DNA of 36,629 bases from Devosia sp. (GTDB taxonomy: Bacteria; Pseudomonadota; Alphaproteobacteria; Rhizobiales; Devosiaceae), in NCBI GenBank assembly GCA_030680995.1, contig JAUXUM010000078.1, forward strand, positions 1 through 36,629, read 5' to 3'. This document shows positions 1-9,124 of the stretch, piece by piece. The notes below the pieces were generated by a model. It made no database searches and was not told the DNA's origin. It was given only the letters and a program-made list of their open reading frames with translations. How positions within the stretch are numbered: the stretch's first letter is position 1; each line of letters begins with the position of its first letter. The position numbers and the translations under genes were made by a program.

Positions 1-796
1 CGGGATGCCAGCGGGAGAGCGCCGGGCGGTTGAGGACGATATCGAGCGCATTCCAGAGCACGCGCCTGCGATCCATTTCGCTGGTCGTTTCGTCGTCCGG
101 GCAGATGATGAAGAAGTCGTCGCGGGCCAAGGCCTCGGCCATATAGCCGATCACCTGTTCGGGCAGCCAGGCGCCCGGCCGGTGCTCGCTCCGGCCGGTC
201 GTGGTCCAGCCGGGGACCAGCAGATGCGCCGAGACCGTGCTGCCGGGCCGCTCGCGCAGGTCCCGCGCGAGGTTCTGCGTATAGGCGTTCACGGCGGCCT
301 TGGTGACGTTGTAGGCGGGATTGCCGGGCGGGTTGGTGAGCCCCTGCTTGGAGCCGGTATTGACGATCCTTGCCCGCTGCCCAGCAGCCAGCATGCCCGG
401 GAGGAACGCCGTCACGCCGTGGATGACGCCGAACAGATTGACCTCGAACAGCCGCTTCCAGCCGTCGAGCGGATCGAGGATGCCGCCCGGGCCGCCGGTG
501 ACGAAGCCGGCGGCGTTGTTCATCAACAGGGTTGGCGCGCCCCATCGGCTCTCGGTGCGCATGGCGAGATTCTTCATCGCCTCGGCACTGGATACATCGA
601 CCATTTCGGCGACGGCATTGCCGGCGCCGCCGATTGCCTCGATCTCGGCATATGCTTCGTCGAGTCTGGGCTTGTCGGCGTCGACGAGCACCACCTTCAT
701 TCCGGTCCTGGCGCAATGGCGGGCGGCGGCGCGGCCAATGCCGCTGGCGGCGCCGGTGATGACGGCAACGGCGCCGGGAACGAAAATCTCGGCCAT
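1..796 (-). CDS. SDR family NAD(P)-dependent oxidoreductase (3' end cut by window edge)
   Basis: Reverse-strand translation from CAT at 794-796 reads MAEIFVPGAVAVITGAASGIGRAAARHCARTGMKVVLVDAD..., with TGxxxGIG, NNAAG and YNVTKAAV (YxxxK) motifs; not in ORF track because no stop lies inside the window. Confidence 0.9.
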   Translation of the reverse strand, partial: MAEIFVPGAVAVITGAASGIGRAAARHCARTGMKVVLVDADKPRLDEAYAEIEAIGGAGNAVAEMVDVSSAEAMKNLAMRTESRWGAPTLLMNNAAGFVTGGPGGILDPLDGWKRLFEVNLFGVIHGVTAFLPGMLAAGQRARIVNTGSKQGLTNPPGNPAYNVTKAAVNAYTQNLARDLRERPGSTVSAHLLVPGWTTTGRSEHRPGAWLPEQVIGYMAEALARDDFFIICPDDETTSEMDRRRVLWNALDIVLNRPALSRWHP

Positions 797-944
797 CACG
801 GCCTCCCCTCCTGCGTTTCCAGGGTTTGATTCTAGGCGTTCGCGGCTCCGGCGCAACCCTGCCATACGGCGAATTGTCTTGTTTCCGCCACGGCTCTCGG
901 CTAAGGGGCGGCGCTTATTCTCCCAAAACGATCGGTCGCCCGAA

Positions 945-2759
945 ATGCCTTTGCGCAATATCGCCATTATTGCCCACGTCGACCATGGCAAGACTACGCT
1001 CATCGATGTGCTGCTGCGGCAGTCCGGCTCGTTTCGCGACAACCAGCGCGTCGAAGAGCGCGCCATGGATTCGAGCGATCTGGAGCGCGAGCGCGGTATC
1101 ACCATCCTCGCCAAGGTCACCTCGCTGGTCTGGAAGGGCACGCGGATCAATATTGTCGATACGCCCGGCCACGCCGATTTCGGCGGCGAGGTGGAGCGCA
1201 TCCTCTCGATGGTCGACGGCGTGGTGATCCTGGTCGATGCCGCCGAGGGGCCGATGCCGCAGACCAAGTTCGTACTCGGCAAGGCGCTGGCGCAGGGGCT
1301 GAGGCCGATCGTCGCCATCAACAAGATCGACCGTCCCGACGAGCGGCATCTCGAAGTGCTCGAAGAAATCTTCGACCTCTTCATCGCGCTGGATGCGACA
1401 CCCGCCCAGCTCGACTTCCCGGTGCTCTACGGCTCGGCCAAGCAGGGCTGGATGGCGGCCGATCCCGCCGGACCGAAAAGCGATCTCGCGCCACTGCTCG
1501 ACAAGGTGGTCGAGTATGTCGAGCCGCCCCAGGTCGAGGAGGGGCCGTTCCGCATGCTGGTGACGACCATCGAGCGCAACCCGTTCCTGGGCCGCGTGCT
1601 GACGGGCCGAATCTTTTCGGGTTCAGTCAGGGCAGGCGATCCGGTCCACTCGCTCGGCCGTGACGGCAAGGAAGTCGAAAAGGGCCGCGTTTCGAAGGTG
1701 CTGGCATTCCGCGGCCTCGAGCGCACGCCCGTCGACAGCGCCGAGGCGGGCGACATCGTCGCCATCGCCGGGCTGGAAACCTCGACGGTCGCCGACACGC
1801 TGACCGTGCCTTCGAACAACGAGCCGCTGCCCTCGCTGCCGATCGATCCGCCGACCCTCAGCGTCACTTTCCGCATCAACGATGGGCCGCTGGCGGGCCG
1901 CGAAGGCGACAAGGTGCAATCCCGCGTCATCCGCGACCGGCTGTTGCGCGAGGCCGAAGGCAATGTCGCGATCCGCGTCACCGAGGGCGAGGACAACGAC
2001 AGCTTCGAGGTTGCCGGCCGCGGCGAGCTGCAACTGGCGGTGCTGATCGAGAACATGCGCCGCGAGGGCTTCGAACTCACGATCGGCCGTCCCCGGGTGC
2101 TGCTGCGCGAAGAGGACGGGCGGAAGCTCGAGCCGATCGAGGAAGTGATCATCGATGTCGACGACGAGCATACCGGCATCGTGGTGCAGAAGCTCACCGA
2201 GCGCAAGGGCGACCTGGTCGAGATGCGCGCTTCGGGCATCGGCCGTACGCGCCTGCGCTTCCATGTGCCGACCCGGGCGCTGATCGGCTACCAGCCGGAG
2301 CTCCTGTCCGACACGCGCGGCACCGCGATCTTCAACCGGCTGTTCCACGCCTATGCGCCCTACAAGGGGCCGCTGCCGGGCCGCCGCACCGGCGTCCTGA
2401 TCTCCAATTCCTCCGGCCAGGCCGTGGCCTATGCGCTCTGGAACCTCGAGGATCGCGGCCCGATGCTGATCGATCCGGGCGCCGATGGCTACGAGGGCAT
2501 GATCATCGGCGAGCACACGCGCGAGAACGACCTCGAGGTCAACCCGATCAAGGGCAAGCAACTGACCAATATCCGCACCACCTCCAAGGACGAGGCGGTG
2601 CGGCTGACACCGCCCAAGAAGCTGACGCTCGAGCAGTCGCTCGGCTACATCGCCGACGACGAATTCGTCGAGGTGACGCCAAAATCGATCCGGCTCCGCA
2701 AGATCTGGCTCGATCCGAACGAGCGCAAGAAGCAGACGCGCGCCCGCGCGGCTGGCTAG
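945..2759 (+). CDS. typA: Translational GTPase TypA/BipA
   Basis: MPLRNIAIIAHVDHGKTTLIDVLLRQSG..., DTPGHADFGGEVER, NKIDRPDER; 604 aa; ORF extends upstream but ATG at 945 is the conserved start. Confidence 0.96.
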   Translation: MPLRNIAIIAHVDHGKTTLIDVLLRQSGSFRDNQRVEERAMDSSDLERERGITILAKVTSLVWKGTRINIVDTPGHADFGGEVERILSMVDGVVILVDAAEGPMPQTKFVLGKALAQGLRPIVAINKIDRPDERHLEVLEEIFDLFIALDATPAQLDFPVLYGSAKQGWMAADPAGPKSDLAPLLDKVVEYVEPPQVEEGPFRMLVTTIERNPFLGRVLTGRIFSGSVRAGDPVHSLGRDGKEVEKGRVSKVLAFRGLERTPVDSAEAGDIVAIAGLETSTVADTLTVPSNNEPLPSLPIDPPTLSVTFRINDGPLAGREGDKVQSRVIRDRLLREAEGNVAIRVTEGEDNDSFEVAGRGELQLAVLIENMRREGFELTIGRPRVLLREEDGRKLEPIEEVIIDVDDEHTGIVVQKLTERKGDLVEMRASGIGRTRLRFHVPTRALIGYQPELLSDTRGTAIFNRLFHAYAPYKGPLPGRRTGVLISNSSGQAVAYALWNLEDRGPMLIDPGADGYEGMIIGEHTRENDLEVNPIKGKQLTNIRTTSKDEAVRLTPPKKLTLEQSLGYIADDEFVEVTPKSIRLRKIWLDPNERKKQTRARAAG

Positions 2760-2945
2760 GGGACTTCTCGCACAATGCAAGCGGGAATCGCAGTTTGCGA
2801 GGCGGACTGCGGCGGCGCCATCCAGCCACCGGTGCCGATTCCCCGATGTCCGCCATGCTCCGGCCGGATTCGGCTTGGCATGTTTCGTGCTTCCAGAAGG
2901 GGTGTCCGGCCATTGTTGTGCGTACCGGATGCCAGTCAGTCATCG

Positions 2946-2978
2946 AGGCCCGCCCGAAGTTGACCCCGGGCGGGCCTT
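2946..2978 (+). terminator. Rho-independent-like hairpin downstream of typA
   Basis: AGGCCCGCCCG (2946-2956) pairs perfectly with CGGGCGGGCCT (2967-2977), 10-nt loop, short T run. Confidence 0.6.
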
Positions 2979-3066
2979 GTCGTATCGCCGAATTCCTCGG
3001 TGACGCGCTTGCCCGCATCGGCCCGACGCATTAGATAACTGCCCAGCGCAGAAGAGGGAAACACCG

Positions 3067-3360
3067 ATGTATGCATTGCTGGCCACCATCTCGATGGTTC
3101 TGACTCTGGTCTGGTGGGTGTTCCTGATCATGATTGTCATGAGCTGGCTCATCAGCTTCAACGTGATCAACACGCGCAACGGCTTCGTCGCCGGGCTATG
3201 GCGCATCGTCAATGCCATCACCGAGCCGATCCTGCGGCCGATCCGCAAGATCATCCCGCCGCTGGGCGGCCTCGATCTCTCGCCCATCGTGGTGTTCGTC
3301 ATCATCTTCTTCCTGCAGAGCTTTATCGGCAACGACCTGCCGCGCATGCTGCGCATCTGA
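3067..3360 (+). CDS. YggT family membrane protein
   Basis: 97 aa, two hydrophobic segments, ITEPILRPIRKIIPPLGGLDLSPIVV motif typical of YggT. Confidence 0.9.
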   Translation: MYALLATISMVLTLVWWVFLIMIVMSWLISFNVINTRNGFVAGLWRIVNAITEPILRPIRKIIPPLGGLDLSPIVVFVIIFFLQSFIGNDLPRMLRI

Positions 3361-3683
3361 CGATTTCCGCTCCGCTGCCATACCGGATCGGCCCGGCCGG
3401 GCTGACGCTTTACCTCCGCGTCACCCCCAATGCCGGCCGGGACGCGATCGAAGGCACGGAGATCCGCGGCGACGGCAGCGCTGTCCTGCGCCTCCGGGTC
3501 AAGGCGGTGCCCGACAAGGGCAAGGCCAATGCCGCGGTGATCGGGCTGGTGGCGAAGGCGTTGGGCGTGCCCAGGGGCGCGGTGCGGGTGACCGGCGGCG
3601 AGACGGCGCGGCTGAAGACTATCGAAATTGCCGGCGATGGCGCGACGCTGGTCGCGAAGCTCGAGCCGTTGCTGGCGATTTAG
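3357..3683 (+). CDS. DUF167 (YggU) family protein; non-ATG start likely
   Basis: LTLYLRVTPNAGRDAIEG...LRVKAVPDKGKANAAVIGLVAKALGVPRGAVRVTGGETARLKTIEI; no ATG/GTG/TTG near the expected N-terminus, CTG at 3357 overlaps the yggT stop; start uncertain. Confidence 0.8.
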   Translation: MTISAPLPYRIGPAGLTLYLRVTPNAGRDAIEGTEIRGDGSAVLRLRVKAVPDKGKANAAVIGLVAKALGVPRGAVRVTGGETARLKTIEIAGDGATLVAKLEPLLAI

Positions 3684-3848
3684 GCGCGTGCACCCCGGAG
3701 ATCGGCGCAAACGCCATTGCCGAAGCGGCCCTGATTTGGCACAAGCATTGTTACTATCCGCGGGGCGGGGAGTGGGCATTGTGCGAGTTCGTGCGGCGTC
3801 ACACTTGGGAATGTTCCTCGGAGGCACACGAATTCGAGGGAACAATCG

Positions 3849-6002
3849 ATGACTTTATTGCTTTGGCTGATCGTCGCGTGCGGCGCGCTGTCGATCGTAT
3901 ACGGCGTCGTGACGACGCGCGGCCTGCTTGCCGCCGATGCCGGCTCGGCCCGCATGCAGGAGATCTCGGCCGCGGTGCGTGAAGGCGCCGCCGCCTATCT
4001 CAAGCGCCAATACACCACCATCGCCATTGTCGGCGCGGTCATCCTGGTGCTGGCCTACTTCCTGCTCGGCATCTACGCGGCGACCGGCTTCCTGATCGGG
4101 GCCGTGCTGTCGGGCGCGGCCGGCTTCATCGGCATGAACGTCTCGGTGCGCGCCAACGTGCGGGTGGCGCAGGCGGCGACCAAATCGCTCGCTCGCGGGC
4201 TCGACCTCGCCTTCAAGTCCGGCGCGGTGACCGGGCTCCTCGTCGCCGGCCTCGGGCTCCTCGGCGTCACGCTCTATTTCATCGTTCTGACCAAGTTCCT
4301 CGGCTTCGAGCCGACCAGCCGCACTGTGATCGACTCGCTGGTCGCGCTCTCCTTCGGCGCCTCGCTGATCTCGATCTTCGCCCGTCTGGGCGGCGGCATC
4401 TTCACCAAGGGCGCCGACGTCGGCGGCGACATGGTGGGCAAGGTCGAAGCCGGCATCCCCGAGGACGATCCGCGCAACCCGGCGACCATCGCCGACAACG
4501 TGGGCGACAATGTCGGCGATTGCGCCGGCATGGCGGCGGACCTCTTCGAAACCTACGTGGTGACCATCGTCGCCACCATGGTGCTGGCGGCGATCGTTTT
4601 GCCCGACGCCTTCAAGCTCGCCGGCATGGTACTGCCGCTCGCCATTGGCGGGGCCTGCGTCGTCACCTCGATCATCGGCACCTATTTCGTCAAGCTCGGC
4701 GCCTCCAACAACATCATGGGCGCGCTCTACAAGGGCATCATCGCCACCGGCGTGCTGTCGCTGGTCGTTTTGCTGCCGGTCCTCTGGCTGGTCTTCGGCA
4801 GCCTCGACGTGGCGCTCGGCACCGCCGAGAAGGCGTTCACGCCGTGGAGCCTGTTCTGGTGCGGTGTCGTCGGCCTCGCCATCACCGGGCTGATCATCGT
4901 CATCACCGAATACTACACCGGCACCGGCCGGCGGCCGGTAAACTCGATCGCCGAAGCCTCGGTGACCGGGCACGGCACCAACGTCATCCAGGGCCTGGCG
5001 GTCTCGCTCGAATCGACCGCGCTCCCGGCTCTGGTGATCATCGCCGGCATCGTCGTCACCTATAACCTCGCCGGCCTCTTCGGCATTGCCTTTGCGGTCG
5101 CGACCATGCTGGCGCTGGCCGGCATCGTGGTGGCGCTCGACGCCTTCGGTCCGGTCACCGACAATGCCGGCGGCATCGCCGAAATGGCGGGTCTCCCCAA
5201 GGAAGTGCGCCACAAGTCCGACGCGCTCGACGCGGTGGTCATCACCACCAAGGCCGTGACCAAGGGCTATGCCATCGGTTCGGCCGGGCTTGGCGCGCTG
5301 GTGCTGTTCGCCGCCTATACGCAGGACCTGCAGTACTTCGTCGCCAATGCCGTGGAGGGCAGCTTCTTCTTCGGCATGGCGGCGGTGAACTTCTCGCTCG
5401 CCAACCCCTATGTCGTGGTCGGCCTGCTGTTCGGTGGCCTCTTGCCGTTCCTCTTCGGCGGCATGGCGATGACGGCCGTCGGCCGCGCCGCCATGTCGGT
5501 GGTGGTCGAAGTCCGCCGCCAGTTCAAGGCGGATCCGGGCATCATGGCGGGCACGTCGAAACCCGACTATGCCAAGGCGGTGGACATGCTGACCAAGGCG
5601 GCGATCAAGGAAATGATCGTCCCCTCGCTCCTGCCCGTGCTCTCGCCCATCGTGGTCTTTGTCGCCATCTTCTGGATCGCCGGCCGCGCCGAAGGCTTCG
5701 CCGCGCTCGGCGCCATGCTGATGGGCGTGATCGTTACCGGCCTCTTCGTCGCCGTCTCCATGACCGCCGGCGGCGGCGCCTGGGACAACGCCAAAAAGAG
5801 CTTCGAAGACGGCTTCAAGGACAGCCACGGCGTCGTCCACCAGAAGGGCTCGGACGCCCACAAGGCCTCGGTCACCGGCGATACCGTCGGCGACCCCTAC
5901 AAGGACACGGCGGGCCCCGCCGTGAACCCGATGATCAAGATCACCAACATCGTGGCGCTGCTGCTGTTGGCGGTGCTGGCGAGGATGTCAGGGGTGGCGT
6001 AG
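3849..6002 (+). CDS. hppA: Membrane-bound proton-translocating pyrophosphatase, K+-insensitive type
   Basis: 717 aa polytopic; [70 protein letters not shown] has Lys at the position that distinguishes K+-independent forms. Confidence 0.97.
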   Translation: MTLLLWLIVACGALSIVYGVVTTRGLLAADAGSARMQEISAAVREGAAAYLKRQYTTIAIVGAVILVLAYFLLGIYAATGFLIGAVLSGAAGFIGMNVSVRANVRVAQAATKSLARGLDLAFKSGAVTGLLVAGLGLLGVTLYFIVLTKFLGFEPTSRTVIDSLVALSFGASLISIFARLGGGIFTKGADVGGDMVGKVEAGIPEDDPRNPATIADNVGDNVGDCAGMAADLFETYVVTIVATMVLAAIVLPDAFKLAGMVLPLAIGGACVVTSIIGTYFVKLGASNNIMGALYKGIIATGVLSLVVLLPVLWLVFGSLDVALGTAEKAFTPWSLFWCGVVGLAITGLIIVITEYYTGTGRRPVNSIAEASVTGHGTNVIQGLAVSLESTALPALVIIAGIVVTYNLAGLFGIAFAVATMLALAGIVVALDAFGPVTDNAGGIAEMAGLPKEVRHKSDALDAVVITTKAVTKGYAIGSAGLGALVLFAAYTQDLQYFVANAVEGSFFFGMAAVNFSLANPYVVVGLLFGGLLPFLFGGMAMTAVGRAAMSVVVEVRRQFKADPGIMAGTSKPDYAKAVDMLTKAAIKEMIVPSLLPVLSPIVVFVAIFWIAGRAEGFAALGAMLMGVIVTGLFVAVSMTAGGGAWDNAKKSFEDGFKDSHGVVHQKGSDAHKASVTGDTVGDPYKDTAGPAVNPMIKITNIVALLLLAVLARMSGVA

Positions 6003-6030
6003 ACGACGCCGATCATCGAGAAGGAATGCG

Positions 6031-6057
6031 AAAGGCCCGGGGAGACCCGGGCCTTTT
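6031..6057 (+). terminator. Intrinsic terminator of hppA
   Basis: AAAGGCCCGGG (6031-6041)/CCCGGGCCTTT (6046-6056), 4-nt loop GAGA. Confidence 0.8.
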
Positions 6058-6148
6058 GTCGTGGTGTTGGTGACTGGCTTACCGGCTCGCTTCGCCTCAA
6101 TCGATCGTGGAAGGCCGTAGTTGCTGATCGCTTTCCCAAAAGCTAACA

Positions 6149-6751
6149 CTAGACGGGTGGTACGAGTGGTGCTCCGGCGACCGCCAGTGGTGCAGCCATA
6201 GGAGGAGGTGGTGGTGGCGGCGCCCAAGGGTTGGGCAGATTCATATCACTCGCGCCGATCTCTCCCGCGCGCTCTAGGAGCGCGTTGAACTTATCCTCCC
6301 GCAGGCCTGTCATTTTGGTGGAGTGGAGCCTCCGGATGACTAGGTACGGATTGAGGATCAGGGCGTAGCTGCAGGGTCCGGATGGCCCCGCCACCAACTC
6401 AATGAAGCCGAGCTCGGCGAGAGCCTTCAGGCGCTGGCGCCAGGTCGCCTCGCCGCGCTGGCCGCCGAAGCCCGAATGGAACGCGATCTCGCGGGGCTTT
6501 GCCAACGTAACGAAGGCCTCGTCGAAGCTGCGGCACCAGAGTTCGAGGTAGGCGCCACCTACCGGCTGCCCGGCGAGGTCATCCAAGATGCTCATAATGA
6601 GTGGCATCGTGCGCGGCACGCTGGCGTAGCCGTCGTGGGTTTTACGGTGCCAGAGGTGGGCATCGGTGATATGCGGAAAGAGTTGGCCGCGCAGTTCGAG
6701 CTGCTTCTGCGCGATCTTCTTCTTAGGTTTAACGGTGGGGAGGATCGCCAT
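6149..6751 (-). CDS. Hypothetical protein, winged-helix-like, with proline-rich C-terminus
   Basis: MAILPTVKPKKKIAQKQLELRGQLFPHI...GYASVPRTMPLIMSILDDLA...ATWRQRLKALAELGFIELVAGPSG; ends NPWAPPPPPPPMAAPLAVAGAPLVPPV; 200 aa. Confidence 0.75.
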   Translation of the reverse strand: MAILPTVKPKKKIAQKQLELRGQLFPHITDAHLWHRKTHDGYASVPRTMPLIMSILDDLAGQPVGGAYLELWCRSFDEAFVTLAKPREIAFHSGFGGQRGEATWRQRLKALAELGFIELVAGPSGPCSYALILNPYLVIRRLHSTKMTGLREDKFNALLERAGEIGASDMNLPNPWAPPPPPPPMAAPLAVAGAPLVPPV

Positions 6752-6969
6752 GGTATCTTCTTTTCTGGGTAAATGGGTGGCCGGGTTTGGAAGCCGGCCT
6801 GTGTTGATTGCTTCGCGGGCGGCGAGGGCTGTTTCTCAGGTTTGGAAGCTGAAAGCGGGTCTTCACATCAACATCCCAAAAGATTAGAGCAAAGTGCCAA
6901 CAAAAACAATAACTTAGATTTTCCACTCAAAAGCTAGCCTCTCAAAACGATGCCACTCCCGCGATGAGT

Positions 6970-6998
6970 TCACAATAGTCGAGACAACTAGATTGTGA
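6970..6998. repeat. Inverted repeat TCACAAT-N15-ATTGTGA in AT-rich spacer
   Basis: TCACAAT at 6970-6976 and ATTGTGA at 6992-6998, perfect 7-bp arms. Confidence 0.6.
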
Positions 6999-7056
6999 GC
7001 CGACAATCACGCTCTGAAAATTTCATGGCAAACCAGCGGCTTGACGCGCGAACGCT

Positions 7057-7110
7057 GTGCTCCGCGTAATCGATGTGCTCAATGCTGCTCGACGGTGCTC
7101 GCTGGTGCTC
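7057..7110. repeat. Short GTGCTC direct repeats, four at 10-bp spacing
   Basis: GTGCTC at 7057-7062, 7075-7080, 7095-7100, 7105-7110 and CTGCTC at 7085-7090. Confidence 0.6.
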
Positions 7111-7141
7111 AGGGTGTAGGCGTGGGTGGCATGGGCCGCGC

Positions 7142-7435
7142 CTACGCAGCTTCAAACCGCACCACCACCTCGATGCCCTGCCCCAATCGTCCCAGCACCA
7201 TCATCAGCCGGTCGATGGTGAACCGGTCGAGCTTGGCGCGGCGGATGCGGGAAAAGTCGGCGGCGGCGGTGCCGGTCAGTTCCGCGGCGGCGCGCACGGT
7301 GAGCCCCCGCGCATCCAGCACACGGATGATCTGGGCGGCGAGCGTCGTCTTCAGTTGTTCGGCCTCGGCATTGGCGTGGCCGAAATCGGCGAACACGTTG
7401 CCGCCGCCGCGGACCAGTTCGACATCATCGCTCAT
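7142..7435 (-). CDS. XRE-family helix-turn-helix regulator (HigA-like antitoxin fold), orphan
   Basis: LKTTLAAQIIRVLDARGLTVRAAAELTGTAAADFSRIRRAKLDRFTIDRLMMVLGRLGQGIEVVVRFEAA. Confidence 0.85.
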   Translation of the reverse strand: MSDDVELVRGGGNVFADFGHANAEAEQLKTTLAAQIIRVLDARGLTVRAAAELTGTAAADFSRIRRAKLDRFTIDRLMMVLGRLGQGIEVVVRFEAA

Positions 7436-7480
7436 TCAACGTCTCCCTGAGCGTGTAGGCCTTCTGCCCGTCGCCGCCGC

Positions 7481-8011
7481 CTACCCCGCCTTGCCCTTTT
7501 CGATGCTTTCCAGAATCACCCGCCTTGCCTCGTCGACATTGCCGATATGCTCGATCCTGGCCCATTTGCCGGGCTCGAGATCCTTGTAGTGGGTGAAGAA
7601 GTGCTTCACCTTTTCGAGCTGGATCGGCTGCATGTCGCCGATGTCGTGGACATGGTCGTACATGGCGGTGAGCTTGTGCGCCGGCACGGCGAGGATCTTT
7701 TCGTCCATGCCGCCGTCGTCTTCCATGAACAGGACGCCGAAGGGCCGGCAGCGCACCACGGCGCCGGGCACCAGCGGCCGGGAATTCATGACGATGACGT
7801 CGAGCGGGTCGCCGTCGCCGCACAGCGTATGCGGGATAAAGCCGTAATTGCCCGGATAGCGCATCGGGGTGTAGAGGAAACGGTCGACGAACAGCGCCCC
7901 CGAGGCCTTGTCGATCTCGTATTTGATCGGCTCGCCGCCCAGCGGCACCTCGATGATGACATTGATGTCGTCGGGCGGGTTTTTTCCGGTTGGGATGGCG
8001 TCGATATTCAT
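7481..8011 (-). CDS. ppa: Inorganic diphosphatase (soluble, family I)
   Basis: [74 protein letters not shown]. Confidence 0.96.
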   Translation of the reverse strand: MNIDAIPTGKNPPDDINVIIEVPLGGEPIKYEIDKASGALFVDRFLYTPMRYPGNYGFIPHTLCGDGDPLDVIVMNSRPLVPGAVVRCRPFGVLFMEDDGGMDEKILAVPAHKLTAMYDHVHDIGDMQPIQLEKVKHFFTHYKDLEPGKWARIEHIGNVDEARRVILESIEKGKAG

Positions 8012-8108
8012 GATGGTTGGGGCTGCGCGAATTGATGGAGGATGGGGCCTTCTGGCCTATCAAGCGCCATCAAGGCAAGGCATATTGGCGAAAAGGGACC
8101 ATGCACCA

Positions 8109-8690
8109 ATGGGAGGTTGCGCTGTGTTCGATCGTCTGAAACCGGGTCTTATGGCGGTTGTCGCTTGCGCTCTGGGTGCCGGCGAGGCTGCCGCCCAGCA
8201 GATCGAATCGGCCTATACCGATGCCGATCTCGACGAATGCACGGTGATCGAGGCCGACGATTTCGGCGCCCGCTGGGCTTGCCCGGGCCGCAAGGGCATT
8301 CCGGTGATGATCGCCGAGGGGGATCTGCGCTTCTTCGTCTCCTATGGGCTCAAATCCACCGAGGAGAGGGCGGCCGGGCAGACCCTGCCGCCGTTCAACC
8401 GTCTGGGGCCCAGGATCGAGTGGCGGGTCTCCAATGCGGGGGGCCAGTGGAAGCCGTTCGCCACCATCCTGCGGTTCTTCACGCAGCGCGAGGAGGGCGA
8501 GAAGGAGAGCCAGATCCTGGTGGTGACCAAGCTCGAGGAGGGTTCCACCTGCCATGTCGCCTATATCGATGCGACGGCCAATGCGAATGCCAATGAACTG
8601 GCGCGCAAGGCGGCGGACGAGATGGCGCCCGATTTCGACTGTGCGGACGAGCCCCGGATCGTGGGAAAGTTCGAGGCCTGGGAGAACTAG
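8109..8690 (+). CDS. Hypothetical secreted protein
   Basis: Signal peptide-like LMAVVACALGAGEAAAQQ; start at ATG 8109 or GTG 8124; no family recognised. Confidence 0.7.
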   Translation: MGGCAVFDRLKPGLMAVVACALGAGEAAAQQIESAYTDADLDECTVIEADDFGARWACPGRKGIPVMIAEGDLRFFVSYGLKSTEERAAGQTLPPFNRLGPRIEWRVSNAGGQWKPFATILRFFTQREEGEKESQILVVTKLEEGSTCHVAYIDATANANANELARKAADEMAPDFDCADEPRIVGKFEAWEN

Positions 8691-9124
8691 CCGCGGGCCA
8701 TCTGGTTGCGCAGCTTCGTCCGGTCGCGGGCGGAAACCCCGATCAGCTCGGCGATGCGCCAGACCATGTTGTCCTCGAGTTCGTGATTTTTGCGATCGGC
8801 AAAAACCACCTGCCACATCATGCGCACGATCTCGATCCGTTCCTTGGCGTCGAGCGATGAGAGGGCCGAGGTGAAGCGGTAGAAATCGACCGATTCGTTG
8901 TCGTGGTGCGTGGCCTCGGTGATGACCGTTTCAACTTCATGCTCTTCGAGGCCGTAGAAATCCCGCAGCGCCCCCCTGATGGCTTGGCGTTCCTCGGCTT
9001 TTACCATGCCATCGACGGCGGCCAGATGCACCAGCAGCGCGGCGACCGCGAGGCGGGGCTCGAGGGCGAGGGCGGTCGCATCGGGGCGGCTGAACAGACG
9101 GGCGAGGGCGTCGAACATGAGCAA
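8687..9124 (-). CDS. TerB-like family protein
   Basis: 145 aa; LAVAALLVHLAAVDGMVKAEERQAIRGALRDFYGLEEHEVETVI...RIEIVRMMWQVVFADRKNHELEDNMVWRIAELIGV. Confidence 0.85.
   Translation of the reverse strand: MLMFDALARLFSRPDATALALEPRLAVAALLVHLAAVDGMVKAEERQAIRGALRDFYGLEEHEVETVITEATHHDNESVDFYRFTSALSSLDAKERIEIVRMMWQVVFADRKNHELEDNMVWRIAELIGVSARDRTKLRNQMARG

Noticed and set aside
5-829. 274-aa plus-strand ORF at window start
   Set aside because: Antisense to an SDR gene with full TGxxxGIG and YxxxK motifs on the minus strand
3737-3751. Sigma-54-like TGGCAC-N5-TTGT upstream of hppA
   Set aside because: The -12 element is GT instead of the essential GC and no activator site is evident
3855-5861. 668-aa minus-strand ORF antisense to hppA
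   Set aside because: His/Asp/Gly-rich low-complexity translation typical of antisense to a GC-rich gene; hppA on the plus strand is unambiguous
8687-9124. Tellurite resistance operon
   Set aside because: A single TerB-like gene without terA/C/D/E/Z neighbours does not support a resistance operon
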